41,542 bases of DNA from CAYVAP01 sp964343195. GTDB taxonomy: Bacteria > Bacteroidota > Bacteroidia > J057. The stretch's first letter is position 1. Each line of letters starts with the position of its first letter. Made by a program: the position numbers and the translations under genes. The DNA is taken from the NCBI GenBank assembly GCA_964343195.1, contig CAYFIR010000051.1, positions 1-41,542 of the forward strand, read 5' to 3'. Shown one piece after another: positions 7,317-14,998 of the stretch. The notes below the pieces were generated by a model. The model saw only the letters and a program-made list of their open reading frames with translations, was not told where the DNA came from and ran no database searches.

Positions 7317-9359
7317 TTATACCTTCCCCGCCAAAGACAGCAAAAATGCATAATCTCTGGCAAGATCCTTCAGAGGTTGAAAGCGTCCACTGGCCCCCCC
7401 ATGACCTGCACTCATGTCGGTATGCATCAGCAGCAGGTTCTCATCGGTTTTGAGTTCCCGCAGTCGGGCCACCCACTTCGCAGGCTCCCAGTACTGAACC
7501 TGGGAGTCGTGCAGGCCAGTATTTACCAACAAATGAGGATAGGCTTTAGCTTCCACATTGTCATACGGTGAATAGCTCAGGATGTACTCGTAGAATTTGG
7601 GATCATTGGGATTTCCCCATTCGTCATACTCCCCGGTAGTGAGTGGTATGCTGGCATCGAGCATGGTGGTGACCACGTCAACGAATGGCACATCGGCAAT
7701 CATCCCGTGGAACAGGTCGGGACGCATGTTCATTACCGCTCCCATCAATAAGCCGCCGGCAGAGCCTCCCATAGCATATAGCTGATCTGGCGAGGTATAC
7801 CCCTTGCCGACCAGGTAATCGGCACAGGCAATGAAGTCGGTGAAGGTGTTCATCTTGTTCATTTGCCGACCATCCTCATACCAATGCCGTCCCATCTCAC
7901 TGCCACCTCGGATATGGGATATGGCAAAAGCAAACCCCCTGTCCAACAGGCTCAGACGGCTACTGCTGAAAAACGGATCGATGCTGATGCCATAGGATCC
8001 GTAGCCATAGAGCAACAGGGGTACCCCCGTGTGAATAGGCGCATCGCGCTTGTAAACCAGCGATATGGGGACCTTTGTTCCGTCAGGGGCTGTGGCAAAA
8101 TGTCGTTCAGAAGTATATAGGTTGGCATCAAATCCCCCCAGAACGGGCTGCTGCTTCAGCAACTGGGTTTCTCGTGTAGCCAGATTGATCTGATAGGTAC
8201 TGTTGGGAGTCGTCAGCGAGGTGTACTGGTAGCGTAGCTCCTGGGTATCGATTTCGGGATTGAATCCCACACCTGCCGAATAGGTGGGATCATTGAACTC
8301 CAGGTAGTAATCTACCCCTCTGTCCCAACGCATTACCCGAATGTGGTTCAGTCCATTGCGCCGCTCATCCAGCACCAGATAATCTCTGAATAATTCGAAG
8401 CCTTCCAGCAGGGTATCTTCTCTGTAGGGGATAAAATCCACCCAGTTTTCCATTGAGGGCTTGTCTTCAGGGGTCCGCATCAGGCGGAAGTTTTTCGCCT
8501 CATAATTATTGAGTATATAGAAGTGCCCGTCAAAATGATCTACTTCATATTCCAAATCACGCTGCCTCTCCTGAATAAGCCTCAGCTCACTCGCGGGCCT
8601 GTTGGCATCAAGAAAATGGACCTCTGAACTAACGGTGCTCTCTAACTCAATCAGCAGAAACTCCCGGCTTTTGGTTCTGGCCACCCCTGCTCTGAACGTC
8701 TCGTCCTTCTCTTCATAAACCATCACATCATCCTCCACTTGAGTGCCAAGCTGGTGACGCAGCACCTGATAAGGACGCAGGGTCTCCTCATCCTGACGGG
8801 CGTAAAACAGGGTTTGGTTGTCATTGGCCCAAACAATATTGGCGGTAATGCCAGTGATCTGGTCAGGGTACAATTCTCCGGTTTCAAGGTCTTTAAAATA
8901 GACATCGTAGATCCTGCGCCCCACAAAATCCACTGCATAGGCCAGTTTCCGCTGATCCAGGGTAATGCTTATGGCCCCTACCTGGCAAAAGTCTTTTCCT
9001 TCTGCCAACTCGTTGACGTTCAGGATAATTTCCTCCTCGCCTTCAAGGCTTTCTTTTTTTCGGCAAAAGAAAGGATACTCCTTTCCCTCTTTAAATCGAT
9101 GGTAATACCAATAGCCCATCAAAAAGTAGGGCACCGACTGGTCTTCTTCCTTGATCCGATCTCTCATCTCCTGAAAAAGCTGTTCCTGAAATTGCCTGGT
9201 ATCAGCCATTGCCTCATCCAGAAAAGCATTTTCAGCTTCGAGGTAATTTTTCACCTCTTCGCTTTCTCGATTTCGGAGCCAATAGTATGGGTCTTCTCGG
9301 CGATGTCCGTGGATTTCGTGGGTATGGGGATGCTGGGAAGCCTTGGGGGGCTGGGGCAT
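7317..9359 (-). CDS. ptrB: Oligopeptidase B (S9A prolyl oligopeptidase family)
   Basis: This 680-residue serine peptidase hydrolyses short peptides after basic residues. The N-terminus contains the family hallmark REDPYYWLRNRES, followed by a beta-propeller to about residue 400. The C-terminal alpha/beta-hydrolase domain has Ser533 in GGSAGG, Asp618 in NTGLHDSQV and His653 in SAGHGG. The segment LTTGEYDEWGNP (about 573-584), with Glu577 and Asp579, is characteristic of oligopeptidase B rather than prolyl oligopeptidase and accounts for the basic P1 preference. No signal peptide is present, so it is cytoplasmic. Length is normal for the family. Confidence 0.93.
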   Translation of the reverse strand: MPQPPKASQHPHTHEIHGHRREDPYYWLRNRESEEVKNYLEAENAFLDEAMADTRQFQEQLFQEMRDRIKEEDQSVPYFLMGYWYYHRFKEGKEYPFFCRKKESLEGEEEIILNVNELAEGKDFCQVGAISITLDQRKLAYAVDFVGRRIYDVYFKDLETGELYPDQITGITANIVWANDNQTLFYARQDEETLRPYQVLRHQLGTQVEDDVMVYEEKDETFRAGVARTKSREFLLIELESTVSSEVHFLDANRPASELRLIQERQRDLEYEVDHFDGHFYILNNYEAKNFRLMRTPEDKPSMENWVDFIPYREDTLLEGFELFRDYLVLDERRNGLNHIRVMRWDRGVDYYLEFNDPTYSAGVGFNPEIDTQELRYQYTSLTTPNSTYQINLATRETQLLKQQPVLGGFDANLYTSERHFATAPDGTKVPISLVYKRDAPIHTGVPLLLYGYGSYGISIDPFFSSSRLSLLDRGFAFAISHIRGGSEMGRHWYEDGRQMNKMNTFTDFIACADYLVGKGYTSPDQLYAMGGSAGGLLMGAVMNMRPDLFHGMIADVPFVDVVTTMLDASIPLTTGEYDEWGNPNDPKFYEYILSYSPYDNVEAKAYPHLLVNTGLHDSQVQYWEPAKWVARLRELKTDENLLLMHTDMSAGHGGASGRFQPLKDLARDYAFLLSLAGKV

Positions 9360-9561
9360 ATTGTTGGTTTATTTTTTTTGAGTGGACGAAGTTGGACAAT
9401 TCGGGCGAGAACACCACACTTTGCGCTGGAAATCAGGGAGAAAGAAGCAGATTAACAGGCCGCTTCCCTCGTTAGCATTTATAGCGCGGGAAGAAAATAG
9501 ACTCGACTCATGTCAGAGTGTTTGTAGCCTGTCTGCCTAAACAAAACTGGCCCTGATGGCA

Positions 9562-10485
9562 TTACCTCCGTGAAATTCTCCGATTAAACATTCCCATAAG
9601 TGCCTGAATATAAGACTCCTGGGTGTTGATGCTTAGAAAGTCTGCTCCGGCTCTTAGGAAACGTTCACGGGTTTGGTCATAGTTTTCCTGGTACCACTGG
9701 GAATAGGCATTTCGGGTCGACGCCTGAGCTGTATCGATCCAGGCCAATTGACCGGTCTCGGCGTCTTTAGCACGAACAAGGCCCACATTGGGGAGTTCCT
9801 TCTCCCGCTCATCATAGAGATGAAGCCCGACCACATCATGGCGTCTGTTGACGATGCTGAGGGCATCCTGATACTCTGCCCCGGTGTTCATGAAGTCGGA
9901 GAGCACAAAGACAATGCTGCGTTTTTTGAGCAGGTTGGAAAGGTGACGCAGGACGTCGTTGAGGTCGGTGCCCGTCCCTTCGGGATGGGTGTCGATCAGT
10001 TCTCGGATGGTACGCAGGATGTGGTTCCTGCCCTTTTTAGGGGGAATGTATAGCTCGGTGCGGTCGCTGAACAGCAGCGTTCCGACCTTGTCGTTGTTCT
10101 GATTCGCAGAAAAGGCTAGCACTGCTCCGATCTCAGCCATCAGGTCCTGCTTCATCTGAGCAATGCCTTCCCGATTGACCTGGGTCCCGAATACCGTCGA
10201 AGGGCTGATGTCCACCACGAGCATCACGGTCAGTTCCCGCTCTTCTTCAAAGACTTTCACAAAAGGCTCCTCAAAGCGGGCCGTTACGTTCCAGTCGATG
10301 TTCCGCACATCATCTCCGAACTGATAATTGCGCACTTCGCTAAAGGACATTCCGCGTCCCTTGAACGCACTGTGGTACCCCCCTGAGAAAATCTGGTTGG
10401 ATAGGCCACGTGTTTTGATCTCAATCTTGCGCACGCGCTTGAGCAGTTCCTGGGTACGCTCTTCTGAAGTCGGAATCTGGGCCAT
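9562..10485 (-). CDS. DUF58 domain protein (vWA-like, MoxR-associated type)
   Basis: The 307-residue protein has the DUF58 core RGMSFSEVRNYQFGDDVRNIDWN (residues 44-66). A vWA-like metal site follows in VVDISPS (90-96; Asp92, Ser94, Ser96). Later DxxGT-like and FVLSDFMNTG segments complete the Rossmann-like fold. Such proteins usually work with a MoxR-type AAA+ ATPase and BatA/BatB-like membrane vWA proteins in envelope or stress-related complexes. Neither partner is adjacent here: the neighbours are ptrB and a divergent RNA methyltransferase. No transmembrane segment is visible. Confidence 0.88.
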   Translation of the reverse strand: MAQIPTSEERTQELLKRVRKIEIKTRGLSNQIFSGGYHSAFKGRGMSFSEVRNYQFGDDVRNIDWNVTARFEEPFVKVFEEERELTVMLVVDISPSTVFGTQVNREGIAQMKQDLMAEIGAVLAFSANQNNDKVGTLLFSDRTELYIPPKKGRNHILRTIRELIDTHPEGTGTDLNDVLRHLSNLLKKRSIVFVLSDFMNTGAEYQDALSIVNRRHDVVGLHLYDEREKELPNVGLVRAKDAETGQLAWIDTAQASTRNAYSQWYQENYDQTRERFLRAGADFLSINTQESYIQALMGMFNRRISRR

Positions 10486-10537
10486 TAGTGGAAAGTGTTG
10501 CTGGTTAAGGGGGTGAGTAGTCGGGCGGAAATGTACA

Positions 10538-10608
10538 GGTATGAAGTATATGAGTATATGAAGGGAAATCGCTGCTTGAGACCTTCATGCCTTCATTTCC
10601 TCCATACC
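10538..10608. repeat. Imperfect 27-bp inverted repeat
   Basis: The left arm (10538-10564) starts GGTATGAAGT and ends ATATGAAGG. The reverse complement of the right arm (10582-10608) starts GGTATGGAGG and ends GCATGAAGG. The loop, GAAATCGCTGCTTGAGA, resembles the repeat unit found between susC and susD. No T-run follows, so it is not a classical terminator. Confidence 0.5.
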
Positions 10609-10764
10609 TCTTCTTTAAAGTTACCTACTTATATCCCTTTTATTAACCTCATTAGTCACCTTAAAGATAAGCAGCCGAATGTCTCTTCTTCCAGCATTGC
10701 AGGGATTTTAACGTTTTGTTAGGAAAGAGGAGGATGTCAATCTTCCTGATTTGACCAGAACTTC

Positions 10765-10772
10765 TAACTTTG
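10765..10772 (+). promoter_or_regulatory. Bacteroidota -7 promoter element of the methyltransferase gene
   Basis: TAACTTTG matches the TAnnTTTG consensus exactly and lies 27 bp before the chosen ATG at 10800. The upstream TTTG at 10750-10753 is only 11 bp away, shorter than the usual 19-20, so only the -7 element is convincing. Confidence 0.4.
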
Positions 10773-10799
10773 AGCCTTCAACTTTCAACCCTTCATGCC

Positions 10800-11336
10800 A
10801 TGCGCAAGGTTCCCATACAAGAAATGCAGCGGCTCAGTCCGGAGGAATTTCACGAGGCTCCCAAGCGTCCCCTGGTCGCCATCATGGACAACATTCGCTC
10901 CATGCACAATGTGGGGAGTCTGTTCCGAACGGCTGATGCCTTTCGTCTGGAGAAGCTCTACCTGGTCGGCATCACCCCTACCCCACCCCACCGCGAAATC
11001 CGGAAGACGGCCATTGGGGCGGAGGAAGCCGTCGCCTGGGAGCATCGGGACGGAATTGCGCCTTTGTTACAGGAACTCAAGCAGCAGGGCTACCAGATAC
11101 TGGCCATTGAGCAAACGGAGCCAAGCACCTCATTGCCAGATTTTTCCGCAAAAGCAGATACTCCTTATGCGCTCATTTTTGGCCACGAAATCACCGGGGT
11201 AAGTGATGAGGCACTGGCACTTTGTGATGGCGCTCTGGAGATCCCTCAGCATGGGACCAAGCACAGCCTCAACATTTCAGTGGCGGCGGGAATTTCTCTT
11301 TATGCGTTGAGCAGTCAGATGGACATTGGTCATTGA
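10800..11336 (+). CDS. SpoU (TrmH-type) RNA 2'-O-methyltransferase
   Basis: The 178-residue protein carries the three SPOUT motifs: motif 1 DNIRSMHNVGSLFRTADAF (about residues 30-48), motif 2 LIFGHEITGVSDE (about 124-136) and motif 3 IPQHGTKHSLNISVAAGI (about 147-164). The family uses S-adenosylmethionine to methylate a ribose in tRNA or rRNA. There is no extra RNA-binding N-terminal domain, which places it with minimal TrmH-like proteins; the exact nucleotide cannot be told. ATG 10800 is chosen over a TTG ten codons upstream that lies within the -7 promoter element. The last residues (DIGH) and the TGA come from a short tandem repeat. Confidence 0.92.
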   Translation: MRKVPIQEMQRLSPEEFHEAPKRPLVAIMDNIRSMHNVGSLFRTADAFRLEKLYLVGITPTPPHREIRKTAIGAEEAVAWEHRDGIAPLLQELKQQGYQILAIEQTEPSTSLPDFSAKADTPYALIFGHEITGVSDEALALCDGALEIPQHGTKHSLNISVAAGISLYALSSQMDIGH

Positions 11337-11360
11337 ACATTGGTCACTGAACATTGATCG
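11325..11360. repeat. 14-bp tandem repeat at the 3' end of the methyltransferase gene
   Basis: Units ATTGGTCATTGAAC (11325-11338) and ATTGGTCACTGAAC (11339-11352) are followed by a partial third, ATTGATCG. The first unit encodes the last residues and the TGA stop of the methyltransferase. Confidence 0.7.
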
Positions 11361-11364
11361 TCGC

Positions 11365-13011
11365 TCATGGGTCGATGGGAGTACTCGGAGTTGTGTTTAG
11401 CAACTCTGGGAAGGCTCCTCGTTCTTGCATTAGCGGGACGAGGTCTTTGCGGATGGCGGCTCCAAAGATGTACATCCGGGGAAAATAGTAGTAATCGCGC
11501 TTGAAAAACGGCGCTGCTTCCAACCGGCGAATCATCACGGGGTAATCGCCATGTGGCATCCAGATGAATCCGGGGCGATCCTGCTCGACCAAATCAATTA
11601 CGACTTCGGCCCCATCCTTCATTCGTGGTTCGTGCAGGCCCATAAAGTCAAGGATATCATACTCCGGAATGAGTGCCCCCAGGTATCCATGTTCACCAGC
11701 GGCGACCATCACCGTATCGGGCAACTTGTGGATTTCTCTGGCAATGCTGGCTCCGGTTCCCCAGAGGTCATCGCCCATCACGGGCATGGGCTGTGGGTCC
11801 TGTCGCTGTAGCTGGAAACCCTCTGTGGACCAGTCATCGAGGTACACACTGTAAATTCGTTCGACAGAAGGAAAAACTCCGGTTACCAATCCCAGGTACA
11901 TGGCCATGATGATCGCCCTTCCAAAGGGAAAAGTCCGGGTGAGTTTTTCGCCATGATACCGACCCAAAAGCCCCATGGCGATCACCACATGCGGCACATA
12001 GGGCGCGTAGAAACGCATTTCGCCCCCCATGATCTGGACAGAACTGGTGAGCACCCCCAGGGTAATAATCAGTGGGATTCCGATGCCCAGCAAAACGCCT
12101 AATTGCTCCCGACTTCCCTGCCAGAGATAAATGCTGACGAGCACAAAGGGCAGGGTCAGCAAGGCATACCACTGCAAAAAGGTAACCGTATTCCAGGTCC
12201 AGTAAGCGGAGTAGGCTTCGTAGTATCCGAACTTTTTCACGTAGTAGGGCAAAGGCAAAAAGTCGCCAAAATAGCTCCATTTGACCCAGGTATCCAGAGC
12301 CAGGATAATCCCCAGCATGGCCAGCAGAAAAATCACCCGCTTCATAGGCCATTTGTAGGTCAAGGGCAACATGATCAGGGGGGTAAGTGCCAAAAATGGC
12401 GCATGGTCCAGCCGGATGAGATAGGTCAGATAGGCGATCCCCAGGAACGCCAGACAGTTGCGGGGATTGGGATTCTCTCCGATTCTCACCAGCCTCCAAA
12501 GAAACAGGCCATTTGCCACCAATGCCATCGAGGTCTCCATGCCGGTGCTGCCGTGGGCCATCCAGTAACGACCACTGAGTAAGATGGCCATCAGCACATA
12601 TACCTGTGGCCTTTCCAGATTGAACAGTTTGCCCACAAATCGAAAGGTCAGTTCCATGAGCAGCAAGGTCGCTGCCAGCAAAAACAGCAGAGAGCTAAAG
12701 CCTACAATCTGAGTGTCATTCAGCAGCCAGCCCAACAGAAACTTTACCCCTGCTAACCAAAATGTATAGGCAATGCTGGTACTCCCAAAGGTAGGTCCAC
12801 CACTGATATTCCACTGATAACCGTGCCCATCCACCAGATGCTGGGCATAACGCATGATCATCCAGGCATCGTCAAAGTCCACGTGAACAGTGGGCACCAT
12901 TCGGCGGATGAAGAGAATCGCCCAGGCGCCAAGCAGCACGTAGTAAGCCCTGCGGTCCTGAAGCACGCGAAATAGCCAGGGAGGCAGGGAAGATGATGAA
13001 GAATTTGGCAT
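11365..13011 (-). CDS. GT-C family membrane glycosyltransferase, paralogue A
   Basis: This 548-residue integral membrane protein has about ten hydrophobic segments. Its first periplasmic loop, FDDAWMIMRYAQHLVDGHGYQWN (about residues 46-68), carries the acidic DDA motif and RYA-x-HL-x-G-x-G pattern of polyprenyl-phosphate-sugar-dependent GT-C enzymes (relatives include arabinofuranosyl- and mannosyltransferases). A soluble C-terminal part includes EHGYLGALIPEYDILDFMGLHEPR and IWMPHGDYP. It presumably adds a sugar to an envelope glycan or protein; donor and acceptor are unknown. It is a tandem paralogue of the upstream gene at 13241, with about 230 bp of repeats between them. Confidence 0.82.
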   Translation of the reverse strand: MPNSSSSSLPPWLFRVLQDRRAYYVLLGAWAILFIRRMVPTVHVDFDDAWMIMRYAQHLVDGHGYQWNISGGPTFGSTSIAYTFWLAGVKFLLGWLLNDTQIVGFSSLLFLLAATLLLMELTFRFVGKLFNLERPQVYVLMAILLSGRYWMAHGSTGMETSMALVANGLFLWRLVRIGENPNPRNCLAFLGIAYLTYLIRLDHAPFLALTPLIMLPLTYKWPMKRVIFLLAMLGIILALDTWVKWSYFGDFLPLPYYVKKFGYYEAYSAYWTWNTVTFLQWYALLTLPFVLVSIYLWQGSREQLGVLLGIGIPLIITLGVLTSSVQIMGGEMRFYAPYVPHVVIAMGLLGRYHGEKLTRTFPFGRAIIMAMYLGLVTGVFPSVERIYSVYLDDWSTEGFQLQRQDPQPMPVMGDDLWGTGASIAREIHKLPDTVMVAAGEHGYLGALIPEYDILDFMGLHEPRMKDGAEVVIDLVEQDRPGFIWMPHGDYPVMIRRLEAAPFFKRDYYYFPRMYIFGAAIRKDLVPLMQERGAFPELLNTTPSTPIDP

Positions 13012-13026
13012 GAGCGGGGCAGTCTT

Positions 13027-13137
13027 CTAGTGGAACAAGTTCGAAGTTCGGAGTCAAGAGTTCAAAGTTTAAAGTGCTACTGGTCAGCAATTTATCCAAT
13101 TCCAAATTGGTTCATTACTTCACTCCGAAAGCACTAG
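13027..13137. repeat. 111-bp intergenic repeat, copy 2
   Basis: It starts CTAGTGG and ends GCACTAG, is exactly 111 bp and aligns without gaps to copies 1 and 3. Its last four bases (CTAG) are also the first four of copy 3, so the two are fused at a shared terminus. The core reads AAAGTGCTACTGGTCAGCA. The outer stem seen in the other copies is poorly conserved here. Confidence 0.78.
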
Positions 13138-13244
13138 TGAAAGGAATTCGAAATTCGTCATCAGTAATTCGTAATTGAAAGTGTTGCTGGTGAGCACTTT
13201 ATACGAATTACGAATGGGTAATTACTTAATTCCACAGGCATTAG
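13134..13244. repeat. 111-bp intergenic repeat, copy 3
   Basis: It starts CTAGTGA and ends GCATTAG. It has the clearest fold: ATTCGTAATT (element positions 34-43) pairs with AATTACGAAT (73-82), and inside it AAAGTG pairs with CACTTT. Its right end overlaps the TAA stop codon (13241-13243, minus strand) of glycosyltransferase B. Confidence 0.8.
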
Positions 13245-14848
13245 GGGGTAACTGGTGAATCCAGGAAGCGCAAAAATGCACCTTTCTCCCGAAAAAGTGG
13301 AATCAGATCCTTGCGAAAGGCTACGCCCAGCAGCCATTCTCCCGGGTGATACTCATATTCCTCCTGAAAAAAAGTACTCTCCAGGATGGAAAAATGCATT
13401 CGGGTGTAATCCGGGTGCGGCATCCAGATGATGGCAGGCCGCTCCTGCTTCAATAATTCCAGCGGGGAAACTCCCTCATGCAGCCGGGGTTCATGGAGGC
13501 CCACGAGGTCAACAATGCGATATTCGGGGAGTAAAGCCCCTAGGTATCCGTGTTCCGTAGCGGCGATGCTCAGGCTGTCTGGCAACAGTTGCAGGCCCTG
13601 AGCGATTTCTTCGCTGGTAGCTCTGAGCTCCCAGTCCGCCTCAACAGGTACATAGGGGGCGGCCTCGACGGCGACCTTTTGTTCCAGCCTCCCTCTATAC
13701 CAGTCCGCCAGCGACGGAGAAAGCCCGATTACCAGGCTTGCCCACATCAGGGTAACCAGGACTTTATTGCGCCAGACTATCGCCTCAGATGGCCATTCCC
13801 CTTCCTTTAGCAAAAGGGCTACTCCCCATACTACAAATGGCACCAGCGGAATATAAAAGCGCATTTCTCCTCCCATGACCTGCACACTCCTGAAGAGGGC
13901 AACCAGTACTCCCAACACTGGAAACCCTATCCCCAACAAAACCGCCTGGTGGAAAGGCAACTTTCTCTTATACCTGATGATGGCTAGGACAAACATGGGC
14001 AATGTTAACAGGAAGAAATTGCGCATGTGACCTATCGGATTAAAAAATGGCCATGCAACGTAGCCTTCATGAAATCCTGGCTGTTTGGCATAGAATGGCA
14101 AGGGGATGGGGTTCCCAAAGAGCAGAAACTTAAGGGCCGTGTCAACTACTAAGACCAGAAACATGATCACAACGAGCTGAAGAACCTTATCCCAACTCCA
14201 GCCTGCCCCCCACTTAAACCAGATAATTGTGATGGCCCCGATAAATAATCCCGTCTCAGGTCTGACTAAAAATGCAATATAGCCAAAGAGTACATAGTCA
14301 AGGATCCGACCACCAGATCTGGTTTCGCTCAGCTTGAGTGTATGCCACAGAAACAGGGAGTTAAAGAAAAGGGCCATCCCCGTATCCATTCCGGTAGTTC
14401 CATGAAAGAACCAGGATTTCTGTGTCAGGGTCAATGCCAGTATGGCGTAAACCCAGGTCCGAGGATATTTATTTCGATCTCCTAAAGTACGGACAACCAG
14501 TTCAAACATCAGCCCTATCGCCCCGAGGGTAAAAACGAGAGAACTTCCGATCAAAATATGGGCATCTGACACCCAAAACCCAATCACTTTCTTCACCACG
14601 GTGACCAAAAAAAGGTAGCCCAGACTCGTACAGCCATAGGTTTGAGGACCTCCCGGATTCCAGCTCATGCCGTAACCATTCAGCAAATGGTCTGCATAGC
14701 GAATGAACATCCAGGCATCGTCCATTTCCACCAGTTCAGGATGTGCCAAACGTCGCAGGAATAACCCTGCATAGGCCAGCAGGATAATCCCATGAACCCA
14801 GGGAGAATCCAGGAGGGGCCGATCAAATGGAGAGCGATTCATTCCCAT
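13241..14848 (-). CDS. GT-C family membrane glycosyltransferase, paralogue B
   Basis: The 535-residue membrane protein is collinear with its downstream neighbour. The first loop reads MDDAWMFIRYADHLLNGYGMSWNPGG, a later segment is QVMGGEMRFYIPLVPFVVWG (QIMGGEMRFYAPYVPHVVIA in the paralogue), and the tail is EHGYLGALLPEYRIVDLVGLHEPR. Roughly ten membrane segments are visible. The role is inferred as transfer of a lipid-linked sugar outside the cytoplasmic membrane. A perfect -7 element on the minus strand (TACCTTTG, 14853-14860) lies so close to the start that the transcript would be leaderless or start at the Met two codons in; no -33 match accompanies it. The stop codon lies inside repeat copy 3. 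Confidence 0.82.
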   Translation of the reverse strand: MGMNRSPFDRPLLDSPWVHGIILLAYAGLFLRRLAHPELVEMDDAWMFIRYADHLLNGYGMSWNPGGPQTYGCTSLGYLFLVTVVKKVIGFWVSDAHILIGSSLVFTLGAIGLMFELVVRTLGDRNKYPRTWVYAILALTLTQKSWFFHGTTGMDTGMALFFNSLFLWHTLKLSETRSGGRILDYVLFGYIAFLVRPETGLFIGAITIIWFKWGAGWSWDKVLQLVVIMFLVLVVDTALKFLLFGNPIPLPFYAKQPGFHEGYVAWPFFNPIGHMRNFFLLTLPMFVLAIIRYKRKLPFHQAVLLGIGFPVLGVLVALFRSVQVMGGEMRFYIPLVPFVVWGVALLLKEGEWPSEAIVWRNKVLVTLMWASLVIGLSPSLADWYRGRLEQKVAVEAAPYVPVEADWELRATSEEIAQGLQLLPDSLSIAATEHGYLGALLPEYRIVDLVGLHEPRLHEGVSPLELLKQERPAIIWMPHPDYTRMHFSILESTFFQEEYEYHPGEWLLGVAFRKDLIPLFREKGAFLRFLDSPVTP

Positions 14849-14944
14849 GCGTCAAAGGTAAGGCGTAGAAAGGAAGCGGAATGTAGTAGTGGGTTCCGGG
14901 TGGATTTCCCCGCTACAGGAAATATCAGAAGAGACCTCTAAAAA

Positions 14945-14973
14945 ACAAAAGAGGGAGCCAAATGACTCCCTCT
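14945..14973 (-). terminator. Rho-independent terminator of hppA
   Basis: Stem AGAGGGAG (14950-14957) pairs with CTCCCTCT (14966-14973). On the minus strand it is followed by TTTTGTTTTTT. It is 26 bp beyond the hppA stop and upstream of glycosyltransferase B. Confidence 0.85.
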
Positions 14974-14998
14974 AAGATTTTATATATGGGCTGCCTAA

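Larger units (their letters stand above)
10486..10799. other. Intergenic region with an inverted repeat, divergent promoters expected
   Basis: These 314 bp separate the divergent DUF58 and methyltransferase genes. They hold a short match (10492-10505, AAAGTGTTGCTGGT) to the core of the 111-bp repeat copy 3. There is also an imperfect 27-bp inverted repeat (10538-10564 with 10582-10608) and a plus-strand -7 element at 10765-10772. No small gene is supported. Confidence 0.5.
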
